A stretch of DNA of 64,000 nt from Psychrobacillus sp. NEAU-3TGS (GTDB lineage Bacteria; Bacillota; Bacilli; Bacillales_A; Planococcaceae): NCBI RefSeq assembly GCF_029955155.1, contig NZ_JAPNOZ010000010.1, positions 1-64,000 on the forward strand, given 5' to 3'. Both the position numbers and the translations under genes were made by a program. The notes under the pieces were generated by a model. It had not been told where the DNA came from. It worked only from the letters and a program-made list of their open reading frames with translations, and ran no database searches. This document shows positions 45,782 to 55,033 of this stretch, piece after piece (position 1 is the first letter of the stretch; each line of letters opens with the position of its first letter).

Positions 45782-46750
45782 TTATTCTTGTTGTCCATTT
45801 GTCAGTTCTTTTACCATGACATGGAACTTTCTAAAGGTTTGGAAACCATTTTTTAGATAAAGATGTCCTGCAGCACTCGTTTCACTCGTCCATAAAAACC
45901 ATGCCCCAAGAATGGTTTGTTCTCTCATTGCTTGTAATGTCTCATGTAAAAGAATTTTTCCTAAGCCTTTACCTTGCTCATTTTCATCCACACCAAACGG
46001 TCCAAATCTCTCTCGAATCCCTTCATAGCCTCCGTAGAGGGCAAATCCAACTATATTATTATGCTTTTTTGCTACTAGAATTTGCGATGGATCCATTCCT
46101 TGTAATATACCCTCGCGGATCGCTCTTCCCCAATCAGGATTAAAATGGATATTCGCAAATTGGATTAATGCATATAAATCTCCGTCTTGAACTCGTCCAA
46201 AGGAGTACCCTTCCTGTTCACGTTGCTTTTTTAATTCCAGAACGTTTAATGGATATTCATAATTTGTTAATACACGATGCATAGCTACAGGAGAATATAC
46301 TCTTTTAAACTTTTCTTTTCTTAAAAAAGCATAGCCACTTGAATATCGTTCTTCATCGATACCTGGTAAAAAGTAGTTGGGAGCATACGATGAAAAGAAA
46401 ACCTTTTCTGCCCCTTGATCTTTAATATATTGACATGCTCGTTCTACCAATTTATGCCCGATTCCTTTTCTTTCATAACCTGCTTCCACCATGAAAAATG
46501 TAATCCATCCTGTATCTGATTCCAAATTCGTTCCTTCCATCGGCAGCTTCCTTGTTATCGCTAATATCGCTCCTACTATTCTTTCTTCTTGAACTGCTAC
46601 AATCAATCCATTTGGATCAAAGTTTGCATCTAGTAATACTTGCTTCCGAAATCGTGATGCATTAATCGGATCGCGATTTAAAACTTTGTTCCACAATTCA
46701 ATGATTCCTATTTCATCCCCGCTTCGAAATGATCGGTACATATCGTTCAC
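45782..46750 (-). CDS. Tandem-GNAT acetyltransferase of the salvage operon
   Basis: 322 aa with two GNAT domains. The first (about 5-150) has the CoA loop VEAGYERKGIGHKLVERA. The second (about 180-318) has GVDENEQGKGLGKILLHETL and ends in GHLYLKNGFQTFRKFHV. Both acetyl-CoA loops (Q/RxxGxG/A) look intact. It overlaps murQ by ATGA, so it is translated with it. A second tandem GNAT of the same layout is at 56824-57770. Known salvage pathways do not use such an enzyme; it could re-acetylate de-N-acetylated sugars or acetylate peptides, but this is inference. Confidence 0.8.
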   Translation of the reverse strand: MNDMYRSFRSGDEIGIIELWNKVLNRDPINASRFRKQVLLDANFDPNGLIVAVQEERIVGAILAITRKLPMEGTNLESDTGWITFFMVEAGYERKGIGHKLVERACQYIKDQGAEKVFFSSYAPNYFLPGIDEERYSSGYAFLRKEKFKRVYSPVAMHRVLTNYEYPLNVLELKKQREQEGYSFGRVQDGDLYALIQFANIHFNPDWGRAIREGILQGMDPSQILVAKKHNNIVGFALYGGYEGIRERFGPFGVDENEQGKGLGKILLHETLQAMREQTILGAWFLWTSETSAAGHLYLKNGFQTFRKFHVMVKELTNGQQE

Positions 46751-47661
46751 CCCTCTTTTATAGAAGCTAATTTTACCGCGTCTCTTACAAATCCTCCTGT
46801 TTCTGAAATAAGCTTTTTTGCTTTAGCTTTATCTACACCTGTTAAAATAATGACAATTGCTAGTTTTACGTCATAAGCAGTTTCTTCAAGGATATGTTCT
46901 GCTTCCTCATCTGAAACACCTGTACTGTAACAAACCATTTTTTTAGCACGTTCTCTAAGCTTGAAATTGCTAGCATTCAAATCTACCATTAAATTTTTAT
47001 ATACTTTTCCAGTCTTAACCATAGCTGTAGTGGATATCATATTTAAAATCATTTTGTGAGCAGTGGCTGCGCGCAAACGTGTCGATCCTGTCAGTACTTC
47101 GGGACCTGTTACAACCTCAATATTAATAGAAGCAAATTCACTTATCGTCGAGTTATTATTACTTGAAAGACTCACAGTTGTTGCTTTACAGGAATTTGCA
47201 TATATTAATGCACCTTTCACGTAAGGAGTTCGACCGCTTGCAGCTATTCCTATAACCACATCATTTTCGCTCACATTTAGTTTTTGCAAATCTTCTGCAC
47301 CGAGCAATTCATCATCTTCTGCTCCTTCTACCGCTGTGAACATAGCTCCTTCTCCACCCGCTAAAACAGCTTTCACCTTATTTGGAGAAGTACTGAAAGT
47401 CGGAGGGCATTCTACTGCATCTAAGACACCAATTCTACCACTTGTTCCAGCTCCGATATAAATGAGACTACCTCCACTTTCAAAAGCTTTTACTACTTTT
47501 TTAACGGTTTCCTCAATTTGTGGAATCACTCTCTGAACTGCTTGGGGAATTGATTGATCCTCCTTGTTCATGAGTTCTAAGATTTCTTTTATATTCATCT
47601 CATCTAAGTGATGCGACTTCGGGTTAAACTCTTCAGTTGTTAGAAGTGATATATTGTTCAT
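46747..47661 (-). CDS. murQ: N-acetylmuramic acid 6-phosphate etherase
   Basis: 304 aa. The MurQ signature LIYIGAGTSGRIGVLDAVECPPTF, AGGEGAMFTAVEGAEDD, VIGIAASGRTPYVKGALIYA and GPEVLTGSTRLRAATAHKMILNMIST are all present, over an SIS-type fold with a UBA-like C-terminus (SDEEAEHILEETAYDVKLAIVIIL). It splits MurNAc-6-phosphate into GlcNAc-6-phosphate and D-lactate in the cytoplasm. ATGA overlap with the GNAT gene downstream; namZ ends 12 bases upstream. Confidence 0.95.
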   Translation of the reverse strand: MNNISLLTTEEFNPKSHHLDEMNIKEILELMNKEDQSIPQAVQRVIPQIEETVKKVVKAFESGGSLIYIGAGTSGRIGVLDAVECPPTFSTSPNKVKAVLAGGEGAMFTAVEGAEDDELLGAEDLQKLNVSENDVVIGIAASGRTPYVKGALIYANSCKATTVSLSSNNNSTISEFASINIEVVTGPEVLTGSTRLRAATAHKMILNMISTTAMVKTGKVYKNLMVDLNASNFKLRERAKKMVCYSTGVSDEEAEHILEETAYDVKLAIVIILTGVDKAKAKKLISETGGFVRDAVKLASIKEG

Positions 47662-47673
47662 CGCTCTTCCTTC

Positions 47674-48837
47674 CTATCTATATCGTAAGTATGGTCGTCT
47701 ATTTTCTATGAATTTATCACTGTCTAATTGACATGTTAATAGAAATTTATCTGTTTGATTTGTTACCAATCCTTTTCGTAAACTATCGCTGCCAGCTAGC
47801 AAATCGAACATGGGATGCTTTAAGTTGTCGTATTCTAGAAACTTTAATTCGTCCGGATACATTTTAGCAATTACCCTTAACACTTGGGCAATAGTAGATA
47901 ATGGTTTAAACAATGTTCGATTGGTGATATGTAGCTGAATACCTTCACAACTTTTGCCTTCGTACTTTTGATACGTAGGGTTGAATGAGATTTCTCTAGC
48001 GGTTACCCCCTCCATCCCCAAAGCATTGATCTCATCCTGTAAATAGACTCCGTTTATAAATGGAGCACCAATAATTTCAAATGGTTGTGTGGTGCCGCGG
48101 CCTTCAGATAAATTAGTTCCTTCTATTAAGCAGGTGCCTGGATACAACAGCATCATATCTAAATTCGTTGTATTAGGCGAAGGTGGGATCCATGGCAATT
48201 GTATATCGGTTATATAACAATCTCTTACCCAGCCTTCCATTTCTACGACAGTCAAATCACAGTGTATGGAAAACTCTTCATTGAAATAGGTCGCCAATTC
48301 GCCGACAGTCATACCATGACGATTGGGTATTGGGTACAAACCGACAAATGATTTGAAATCATCCTCCAATAAATTACCCTCCACCGCAGATCCTCCAATT
48401 GGATTCGGACGATCTAATATAATAACCTTCTTCCCAATTTTGGCACATGCCTGCATCATGTAAACAAGTGAATATAAATAGGTGTAGTATCTCGAACCAA
48501 TGTCCTGAATATCAAAAACTACTACGTCTACTTGTTCCATCATAATAGGCGTTGGCTTCTTAGATTGACCATACAGGCTAAATACTGTTATACCTGTTTC
48601 TTCATGGACCATATGAGAAAATCTTTCGCCTTCCTTCACAGCTGTTTTCAATCCATGCTCAGGAGCAAACAGTGTGGTTAAGTGAATGTCCGGATGTTGG
48701 TGAAATAAACGAATAGTAGATATTAACTTGGCATTAGCACCGGTTTGATTGGTTAAAAGCCCTACTCTTTTTCCCTTTAATACACTTACATGCTTTTCCA
48801 TAAAAACATCTATACCCAATTTAACGTTATGTTTCAT
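47674..48837 (-). CDS. namZ: NamZ-type exo-beta-N-acetylmuramidase without signal peptide
   Basis: 387 aa, DUF1343 (YbbC/NamZ, GH171). Blocks: GKRVGLLTNQTGANA, TTLFAPEHGLKT, VVVFDIQDIGSRYYTYLYSLVYMM, ILDRPNPIGGSAVEGN, GLYPIPNRHGMTVGELA, IPPSPNTTNLDMMLLYPGTCLIEGTNLSEGRGTTQPFE. NamZ releases MurNAc from the non-reducing end of peptidoglycan fragments. B. subtilis NamZ is secreted, but this protein starts MKHNVKLGIDVFMEKHV with no signal peptide and no alternative upstream start. It should act in the cytoplasm on imported fragments. It overlaps the permease gene by four bases. Confidence 0.9.
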   Translation of the reverse strand: MKHNVKLGIDVFMEKHVSVLKGKRVGLLTNQTGANAKLISTIRLFHQHPDIHLTTLFAPEHGLKTAVKEGERFSHMVHEETGITVFSLYGQSKKPTPIMMEQVDVVVFDIQDIGSRYYTYLYSLVYMMQACAKIGKKVIILDRPNPIGGSAVEGNLLEDDFKSFVGLYPIPNRHGMTVGELATYFNEEFSIHCDLTVVEMEGWVRDCYITDIQLPWIPPSPNTTNLDMMLLYPGTCLIEGTNLSEGRGTTQPFEIIGAPFINGVYLQDEINALGMEGVTAREISFNPTYQKYEGKSCEGIQLHITNRTLFKPLSTIAQVLRVIAKMYPDELKFLEYDNLKHPMFDLLAGSDSLRKGLVTNQTDKFLLTCQLDSDKFIENRRPYLRYR

Positions 48838-49805
48838 TCTTTTACTCCGCCTATCGTTAACCCCTTTACGAAGTAACGTTGGAATAAAATAAATACAATA
48901 ATCATTGGAATAGCTGCAACCGTTGCGCCACTCATCAACAATTTAAAACTAGCTAAGTTGGCATCTTGTAATGTTTTTAATCCTACAGGCAATGTATATA
49001 ACTCAGCACTATTCAAGACGATAATCGGCCATAAAAATGAGTTCCAAACATTCATGAAGGTAAAAATACCCAGAGCAGCCAGTCCTGGCTTTGCAAGAGG
49101 TAAAACGACAGTCCAGAACGTCCTCCACTCACTCGCCCCGTCCATTCTCGCCGCTTCGAGTAACTCGTCCGGGATAGAATACATAAATTGTCTCATTAAG
49201 AACACACCGAACACCATCGATAAATCAGGTAAAATGAGCGCCCAATGTGTATCCATCAGTTCCAAATCACGAATCATCATGAAAAGCGGTACGAGTGTCA
49301 CTTGTCCTGGAATCATCATCGTAGAAATAATAATCCAAAAAATTAAATTTCTACCTGGAAATTTCTTTTTAGCTAATACGTAACCCGCCATCGAATCTAT
49401 TAATAAGATTCCGAACGTAACAACCACTGAAATATACAAGCTATTAAAAAACCACTTTCCAATATCATGCTTTTGAAAGAGACTCTTAAAGCTTGAGAAT
49501 GTATTGTCAACAATATGCTCCATCATCTCGCGGTGATATTTCTCATCTTCTATATTGTCTGCTTTTTTTGCTTCTCTAGCTCCAGACCAATGCTCAAAAT
49601 ATAAAGGAATTCCCATAGGATACATTTTTGGTGGATTTGCATCTACATAAGATATAGGGCGTTCCATATCTTTTGATTGATAGCTACTTAGCTGTAGTGA
49701 TGTAGAGAATACCCAATAAAGTGGAAGTAGTGAAACAACCGCAAATATCGTTAATAGTACATAAATAATTAGTTTATTTAATCCGTTAAACGAATTTTTT
49801 TTCAT
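48834..49805 (-). CDS. Carbohydrate ABC transporter permease (MalG/UgpE type)
   Basis: About 323 aa from ATG 49805 (GGAGG six bases upstream; the frame opens to 49823). Six predicted membrane helices, with the ABC permease EAA-type loop LLEAARMDGASEWRTFWTVVLPLAKPGLAALG. An enlarged extracytoplasmic loop of about 85 residues follows TM1 (SYQSKDMERPIS...FQKHDIGKWF). It pairs with the MalF-type permease upstream and the binding protein at 50825. Given the neighbours, the cargo is probably a peptidoglycan-derived sugar or muropeptide. Ends in a four-base overlap with namZ. Confidence 0.88.
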   Translation of the reverse strand: MKKNSFNGLNKLIIYVLLTIFAVVSLLPLYWVFSTSLQLSSYQSKDMERPISYVDANPPKMYPMGIPLYFEHWSGAREAKKADNIEDEKYHREMMEHIVDNTFSSFKSLFQKHDIGKWFFNSLYISVVVTFGILLIDSMAGYVLAKKKFPGRNLIFWIIISTMMIPGQVTLVPLFMMIRDLELMDTHWALILPDLSMVFGVFLMRQFMYSIPDELLEAARMDGASEWRTFWTVVLPLAKPGLAALGIFTFMNVWNSFLWPIIVLNSAELYTLPVGLKTLQDANLASFKLLMSGATVAAIPMIIVFILFQRYFVKGLTIGGVKE

Positions 49806-49819
49806 AGTCGTTCCTCCAA

Positions 49820-50764
49820 TCACTCATCATGACGTAGTACCCGAAATTGGATAATCGAGAAGATAAGGATGATAACAAATAATACAACCGATTGTGCAGC
49901 AGCGAAACCAAATTCAAAATCCCGGAAACCCGTTTTATAAATAAGATGGACTAACGTTTCGGTAGCGCTACCCGGTCCTCCACCCGTCATCATAATGATC
50001 TGAGTAAATACTTGAAAGGAGCCAATTGTACTTAATAACACTAGATACAATGTTGTAGGTTTCAGTAATGGCACTGTAATATAAAGCCATTGCTTAAAGG
50101 TACTTGCTCCATCAATCCTTGCTGCCTCGTAAAGAGATTCTGAAATAGAACCCATCGATGCTAAATACATAATGATACCAACGCCAAAGGGGATGAGGCA
50201 TTGCATAATAATCAAAGCCCATAAAGCGCTTGATGATTGCCCTAACCAGTTGAGAGGTTCGATTCCAAACCAACCTAATACGTAGTTAAATAATCCAAAT
50301 TCATAGTTATACATCCAACGCCATACCATTGCGATAATGACCATGGAAGTAACTGTTGGCAGGTAAAAAGCTGAACGAAAGAAGCTTTGAGATAGCTTTC
50401 CTAATACAAATATCATGGATGCAATGACAAGAGCACTAATCACACTAAACGGAACCGTTACAACCGTGAAAAGCAACGTGTTTTTCAAAGCTATTCGAAA
50501 AGCTTCGCTTTCAAATACTTTTATGTAGTTATCAATTCCAACAAACTCACTACCAAATACTTTGTACTCTTGAAATGAAAGCACAAAAGCCCAAACGACC
50601 GGAATGGCCACGAACAGTATAAATAAAAGCAATTTCGGCATTAAAAAGAGGTAGGAACTATAGTTTTTTCTCATTTGGAGAAAAATCGTTCTCCTTGGTT
50701 TTTTTCTTACTTTTAAAGCAGTTCCTTCTTTTTTTGGTGTTGCACCAATTGGCTGTTGTGTCAA
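49820..50764 (-). CDS. Carbohydrate ABC transporter permease (MalF/UgpA type)
   Basis: 314 aa. A basic N-terminus (KVRKKPRRTIFLQMRKNYSSYL) precedes six membrane helices. The conserved loop SLYEAARIDGASTFKQWLYITVPLLKPTTLY binds the ATPase. It should form a heterodimer with the permease encoded next. AGGAGGTG precedes ATG. The 60-base gap from the binding-protein gene holds a hairpin that may balance expression. Confidence 0.9.
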   Translation of the reverse strand: MTQQPIGATPKKEGTALKVRKKPRRTIFLQMRKNYSSYLFLMPKLLLFILFVAIPVVWAFVLSFQEYKVFGSEFVGIDNYIKVFESEAFRIALKNTLLFTVVTVPFSVISALVIASMIFVLGKLSQSFFRSAFYLPTVTSMVIIAMVWRWMYNYEFGLFNYVLGWFGIEPLNWLGQSSSALWALIIMQCLIPFGVGIIMYLASMGSISESLYEAARIDGASTFKQWLYITVPLLKPTTLYLVLLSTIGSFQVFTQIIMMTGGGPGSATETLVHLIYKTGFRDFEFGFAAAQSVVLFVIILIFSIIQFRVLRHDE

Positions 50765-50787
50765 AATGGGACACCTCCTAAAATTGA

Positions 50788-50815
50788 AGCAGGCTTGCGT
50801 AATGCAGAGCCTGCT
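50788..50815 (-). promoter_or_regulatory. Intercistronic hairpin after the binding-protein gene
   Basis: AGCAGGCT (50788-50795) pairs with AGCCTGCT (50808-50815), without a T tract. It lies between the binding protein stop and the permease ribosome binding site. Such hairpins often protect the binding-protein mRNA and raise its level relative to permeases. Confidence 0.5.
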
Positions 50816-50824
50816 ATAACCTAA

Positions 50825-52159
50825 TTATTTTAGTAACTCGTCAACAGCTTTCTTTGCATCTGCCATTGCATCTTCTGCTGATTTTTCTCCATTAAAAACC
50901 AATTGAAGCTGTGTTTGAATTGCTTCGTCAATTTTTCTCCATTCAGGATGACGAGGAAGCATAACAACTTGGTCAGACATCTCCATTGCACGAGTCATCT
51001 CTGGATTATCTTTAAAAGGATCCATCTCGGCCGCACTAACACGGGCTGGGAAAATACCATAATTTTGTGCCATATGGTATTGCTCTTCAGTTGTCGAGAT
51101 AAATTTCATAAAATCAGCTACTGCTGCTTTTTTGTTTGCGTCTTCTCCTTGATGGAACATTACCCAACCACCTACACCACCGATTGTTGTAGGTTTTTCA
51201 GATTCGCCTGTAGGATAGTTAGCTACAGCAAAGTTTGTCGGATATTTACCTTGTGCAGCACCAATTGCCCATGTTGCCCAAGGTTGCATTGCCACCGTAC
51301 GTTGTTCCTCATTTGCCCAAGCTTGGAATGTGCCACCAACGTCATTTCCACCATGAGTTTCAGGTGCGACTTTTTCTTTCAGCTTTAAGTCTGCCAGGTC
51401 TTGAATTGCTTGAACCACTTCTGGAGTATCAAATGTAAATTCTGTCATGTCTTCGTTAAGTGGTGATCCTCCGTTTTTATAGAAGAATGGCCATGCCTCA
51501 TAGTATCCAGGCATAATATAAGTTGAAAAACCATAAACATCTATCTTTCCATCGCCGTCACGATCAAACGTTAGCTTTTTGGCAGCATCCAAAAACTCTT
51601 CATACGTCCATTCTCCACCTTCGGGAGGGGTTACTCCTGCTTCAGCAAACAAATCTAAGTTTAGAAGCATAGAGTGAAGCGTGATTGAGTTCGGAATGCC
51701 GTACATTTTTCCGTCATACGTGTAAGCATCTAAAGCATTTTCATAAAAATCGGCTTTTGCCTCTTTATCAAAATAGTCATCTAACGGCTCTACAACCCCT
51801 TGCTCGATATGATCGATACTTACAGCACTGCCGCTAATATCGACAGGTGCAATGTCTGGCCATGATTTTCCGGCAATAGCTACCCCTAGTTTATCTCCCA
51901 TTTCCGCCCAAGGAACTTGAACTAGTTCAATTTCTACTCCTTCGTGTGCATCTTCGTATTCTTTTATCTTAGCTTCTAACCAATGAAATTTATTTTCATC
52001 TTTGTCTGGCCATCTTGGACCGTCCCAAACAGTTATCTTCCCTTTGAATTCATCCGCTGTACCGACTTCCTTTGTATCATCGCTACAAGCTGCTAATACA
52101 GAAGCTGCTAAACCTAGTGAAGCGATGGAAAGCATCGACTTTTTCCATATTTTCTTCAT
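50825..52159 (-). CDS. Extracellular solute-binding lipoprotein (family 1)
   Basis: 444 aa. Signal peptide with lipobox LAAC (Cys25), then a type-1 sugar-binding fold: KITVWDGPRWPDKDE, VEIELVQVPWAEMGDKLGVAIAGKSWPDIAPVD, DGKMYGIPNSITLHSMLLNLDLFAEAGV, and a calcium-like loop DRDGDGKIDVYG. Aromatic-rich segments (YYEAWPFFYKNGG, QPWATWAIGAAQGK) suit carbohydrate stacking. The context of NamZ, NagZ, AnmK and an amidase-like protein makes a muropeptide, MurNAc-GlcNAc or anhydro-sugar the probable ligand. Not tested by sequence alone. First transporter gene after anmK. Confidence 0.88.
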   Translation of the reverse strand: MKKIWKKSMLSIASLGLAASVLAACSDDTKEVGTADEFKGKITVWDGPRWPDKDENKFHWLEAKIKEYEDAHEGVEIELVQVPWAEMGDKLGVAIAGKSWPDIAPVDISGSAVSIDHIEQGVVEPLDDYFDKEAKADFYENALDAYTYDGKMYGIPNSITLHSMLLNLDLFAEAGVTPPEGGEWTYEEFLDAAKKLTFDRDGDGKIDVYGFSTYIMPGYYEAWPFFYKNGGSPLNEDMTEFTFDTPEVVQAIQDLADLKLKEKVAPETHGGNDVGGTFQAWANEEQRTVAMQPWATWAIGAAQGKYPTNFAVANYPTGESEKPTTIGGVGGWVMFHQGEDANKKAAVADFMKFISTTEEQYHMAQNYGIFPARVSAAEMDPFKDNPEMTRAMEMSDQVVMLPRHPEWRKIDEAIQTQLQLVFNGEKSAEDAMADAKKAVDELLK

Positions 52160-52183
52160 TCTACATTTCCCCTTTAAATGTTC

Positions 52184-53343
52184 TCACCAAGCAATTTTCC
52201 CCAAAATCGTTTGACGCTTCGCTCCTGTAGTGGAAGGTAAGTTATTCGGTACTTTATGAAATCCTAAATAACCAAGTAACGCAAAAACAAATGCTTCCTT
52301 TGCGTCACTATTTATACCTAAGGCATCTGATGGTTTCACAACTATATCTTCAGGTAAAAATTCCTTAAAATAAGCTAACAATGTAGCGTTATGAACCCCT
52401 CCACCACTAATGAATACCTCTTTTAATGATGTGTCTGAATGTATTTTTGAATTTCCCTTGCTATTGAACATGCAGTAAACATAGTTATTGTTGCTATTTT
52501 ATCTAAAGCGGAAATTCCAAATTGATCCCCCTCTAACCAAAGATGCTCTGCATAGGCCTTCCCAAATAATTCTCTACCTGTACTTTTGGGCACAGGTAAA
52601 CTGAAATAATCATTATTCATCAGTATTTTTAACCATTCCTGATGTACAGTACCCTCTTTAGCAAAATTACCATTTTCGTCATAAGGTTGCTCTCCATTTG
52701 TATACAATGAAACAAATGCATCAATAATCATGTTTCCGGGACCCGTATCATACGCAAGAACATCTTGCTCTGCATTCTTAGGAGGAAGTACAGTAATATT
52801 TGCAATTCCTCCAATATTGACAAGTACTCTTCCTACTTCCTCGGCTTGAAAAAGGAGTTGGTCTGCAAATGGCACAAGTGGAGCACCTTGCCCACCTGCA
52901 GCCATATCTCTCGTTCTGAAATCTCCGATTACTGGAATACCGCTATATTCCGCAAGTACGGAGATATCTCCAATTTGCAATGTATTCGATCGTGCAAACA
53001 TTCCATCATATTCAATAATAGGTTCATGCCAAATTGTTTGACCGTGCGTACTGATTAAATCGATTGAATTATAATCCATTGAAAAATTTTCAAGAGCAGC
53101 TTTAATGAGTTGTGCGTAAAGTTCGCCTAAGTACATATTCATAGAAGACACTTCTTGAATGGTTACAGTTGGATTCATTAATTGTAATAATTGGGTCGTC
53201 AATTCCTTTGAATACGGGATCGTCATAAATTGCTTTAATTCATACTGAAGTTGTTTATCAACAAATGAAAAGTCTACAATGGCGATGTCTAGCCCGTCGA
53301 GAGAAGTTCCTGACATAAGACCACACACACGCATAGGTTTCAA
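52184..53343 (-). pseudogene. anmK: Anhydro-N-acetylmuramic acid kinase, one-base frameshift
   Basis: Two frames (52423-53343 and 52184-52471) are one AnmK of about 386 aa. Adding one A to A5 (plus-strand T5 at 52444-52448) gives AREIQKIHSDTSLKEVFISGGGVHN. Motifs: CGLMSGTSLDGLDIAIVDF, LISTHGQTIWHEP, IPVIGDFRTRDMAAGGQGAPLVPFADQLLF, VLVNIGGIANITVLP, AYDTGPGNMIIDAF and the restored SGGG. AnmK hydrolyses and phosphorylates 1,6-anhydro-MurNAc to MurNAc-6-phosphate, feeding MurQ. B. subtilis lacks this pathway. It is the first gene after the promoter with the cre site. The single lesion is likely a sequencing error. Confidence 0.85.
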
Positions 53344-53375
53344 CGTGACACTCCCTTTCTATTAAAATAATAAGA

Positions 53376-53389
53376 TGAAAGCGCTTAAC
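53376..53389. promoter_or_regulatory. Probable CcpA cre site
   Basis: TGAAAGCGCTTAAC matches the first eleven bases of the ideal cre TGAAAGCGCTTTCA. On the minus strand it begins only a few bases after the -10 of the anmK promoter, a position typical of catabolite repression. Approximate, since the last three bases differ. Confidence 0.6.
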
Positions 53390-53392
53390 TGT

Positions 53393-53421
53393 ATTTTAAA
53401 TGTTCTGAAATTAAATTTCAA
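53393..53421 (-). promoter_or_regulatory. Sigma-A promoter of the anmK-nagB operon, with operator
   Basis: On the minus strand TTGAAA (53416-53421), 17 bases, TAAAAT (53393-53398). The -35 and half the spacer form the palindrome TGAAATTTAATTTCA (53406-53420 on the plus strand as its complement). This is the same TGAAAT-N3-ATTTCA design as the kinase promoter at 58794-58821, so MurR is the likely regulator. The cre site lies just downstream. Confidence 0.7.
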
Positions 53422-53453
53422 TACTTTTCTAAATTACCGAAAAATATTTTCAC

Positions 53454-55022
53454 TTATTGTAATGCTACTGGTAATTTCCCTTTAATATCTCTTTTTCCAA
53501 CCAAATATTCAGCAACGATTTCAAATGCCACTTTCGTAAATTCGTATGTGCAAATCATGCGATTTACCTGTGGAAATAATTTTGCATCATAAGGTGAACG
53601 TACGGCTACAACATCTATCGGTCTTCCTGTTTCTAATAATTTATTTACTAGTGTTTGTTGACCTTTGTGCTGAACTGCATTCAAGGTTAAAACAACTACT
53701 CTATCAAAGTTTTTCACTTGGTAGACTATAAATTCTATTTGATCTATGAATTGGGGTGACTTTATTTCTATTATTTCCATATTCGAATGTACCTTTTTTA
53801 ATTGCTCCGCCATTTCTAATGTTGCGTATCGTTTATCTTCGACCATTGTTGCATATTCATTGGTCGGGAAAATGAGCAACACACGATCACTAGGTAATAT
53901 AGCTGATTCCTGTCCACTAGCAATTGTAATACCAGCTTGATAAATCTCTCTCATCTCATTTTGATGACTTTCAGATCCAACGAAGTCTGCCACTACTTGC
54001 GAGGCCTCTATCTCCTCCCAGGAAGTATATTTGGCAATCATACGCTCAATTCTGGCAATAGAATCATCCAGTTGCCGCTCTTCTATATCTCCATTTTTTA
54101 CCGCTTCCATAATTTCTAGTATTGCCTGCTCTTGCAAGGAATGTATGTGAGATACCATCACTAAGTCGACGCCTGCTTTAATGGCTTGTACGCATCCATT
54201 TACAGTTCCTATACCTTTTGCAATTGCATCCATCTCCATGCAATCAGTTGTCACAACCCCATCAAAACCAAGTTTCCCTCGAAGTAAACCTGTGATAACT
54301 GAGCGGGATAATGTAGCAGGTGTGTTCGCTTCCGTTTCAAGTGCCGGAAAATACACATGGGCACTCATGATGGCGTCAGCACCTGCCTGAATACACCCTT
54401 TAAAAGGAACTAATTCCACGTCGTGTAGCCTTTTAAGATCATGAGTAATAACAGGTAAATCCAAGTGAGAGTCCACACTTGTATCACCATGTCCCGGAAA
54501 GTGTTTTAAAGTCGTCATGACTCCTGCTGCTTGCATACCTAACATAGACTGTTTAGCCATTTCCGTTACTTCATCTGGTTTTTCACCAAAAGATCGCACT
54601 CCTATCACAGGATTTTCAGGATTATTATTGATATCTACCACAGGAGACAAGTTCCAATTAATACCGAGTGCTTTTATCTCTTTGCCAGTTACAAATCCTG
54701 CCTGATAAGCGTAATTAGGTCGATAAGTTGCACCAAGTAACATCGCACCCGGCACAATCGTTGTTCCTTCTCCCAAACGACGAACTACTCCATTTTCTTG
54801 ATCGATACACATTAACAAAGGTGTCTTATAGCCGGCTTCTTTAGCTTCCTGCTGTAAGCTTTGGGTGAGGGCCAGAATATCTTTTGGAGTTCCTATGTTA
54901 CGACCAAATAATATTACTCCACCTATGTGGTATTCATGTATAAGATGTTTGATCTCTTCGGAAATGGTCGTTCCTTTAAAACCAGCTATTAATAATCGAC
55001 CTGCTTTTTTCTGCAAACTCAT
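53454..55022 (-). CDS. nagZ: Cytoplasmic beta-N-acetylglucosaminidase (GH3)
   Basis: 522 aa from ATG 55022 (AAGGAGGAG upstream). GH3 blocks: GGVILFGRNIGTP, LLMCIDQENGVVRRL, ALGINWNLSPVVDINNNPENPVIGVRSFG, and the catalytic loop TTLKHFPGHGDTSVDSHLDLP with the His-Asp acid/base dyad. The nucleophile Asp is in GFDGVVTTDCMEMDAI. A second domain (about 345-522) is present as in Bacillus NagZ. Unlike B. subtilis NagZ there is no signal peptide, so it cuts GlcNAc from imported fragments inside the cell. Lies 11 bases after the PIG-L gene; the anmK promoter follows it. Confidence 0.92.
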   Translation of the reverse strand: MSLQKKAGRLLIAGFKGTTISEEIKHLIHEYHIGGVILFGRNIGTPKDILALTQSLQQEAKEAGYKTPLLMCIDQENGVVRRLGEGTTIVPGAMLLGATYRPNYAYQAGFVTGKEIKALGINWNLSPVVDINNNPENPVIGVRSFGEKPDEVTEMAKQSMLGMQAAGVMTTLKHFPGHGDTSVDSHLDLPVITHDLKRLHDVELVPFKGCIQAGADAIMSAHVYFPALETEANTPATLSRSVITGLLRGKLGFDGVVTTDCMEMDAIAKGIGTVNGCVQAIKAGVDLVMVSHIHSLQEQAILEIMEAVKNGDIEERQLDDSIARIERMIAKYTSWEEIEASQVVADFVGSESHQNEMREIYQAGITIASGQESAILPSDRVLLIFPTNEYATMVEDKRYATLEMAEQLKKVHSNMEIIEIKSPQFIDQIEFIVYQVKNFDRVVVLTLNAVQHKGQQTLVNKLLETGRPIDVVAVRSPYDAKLFPQVNRMICTYEFTKVAFEIVAEYLVGKRDIKGKLPVALQ

Positions 55023-55033
55023 TGTGCTCCTCC

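Noticed and set aside
48958-49383. 141-codon plus-strand frame
   Set aside because: Antisense shadow of the ABC permease gene.
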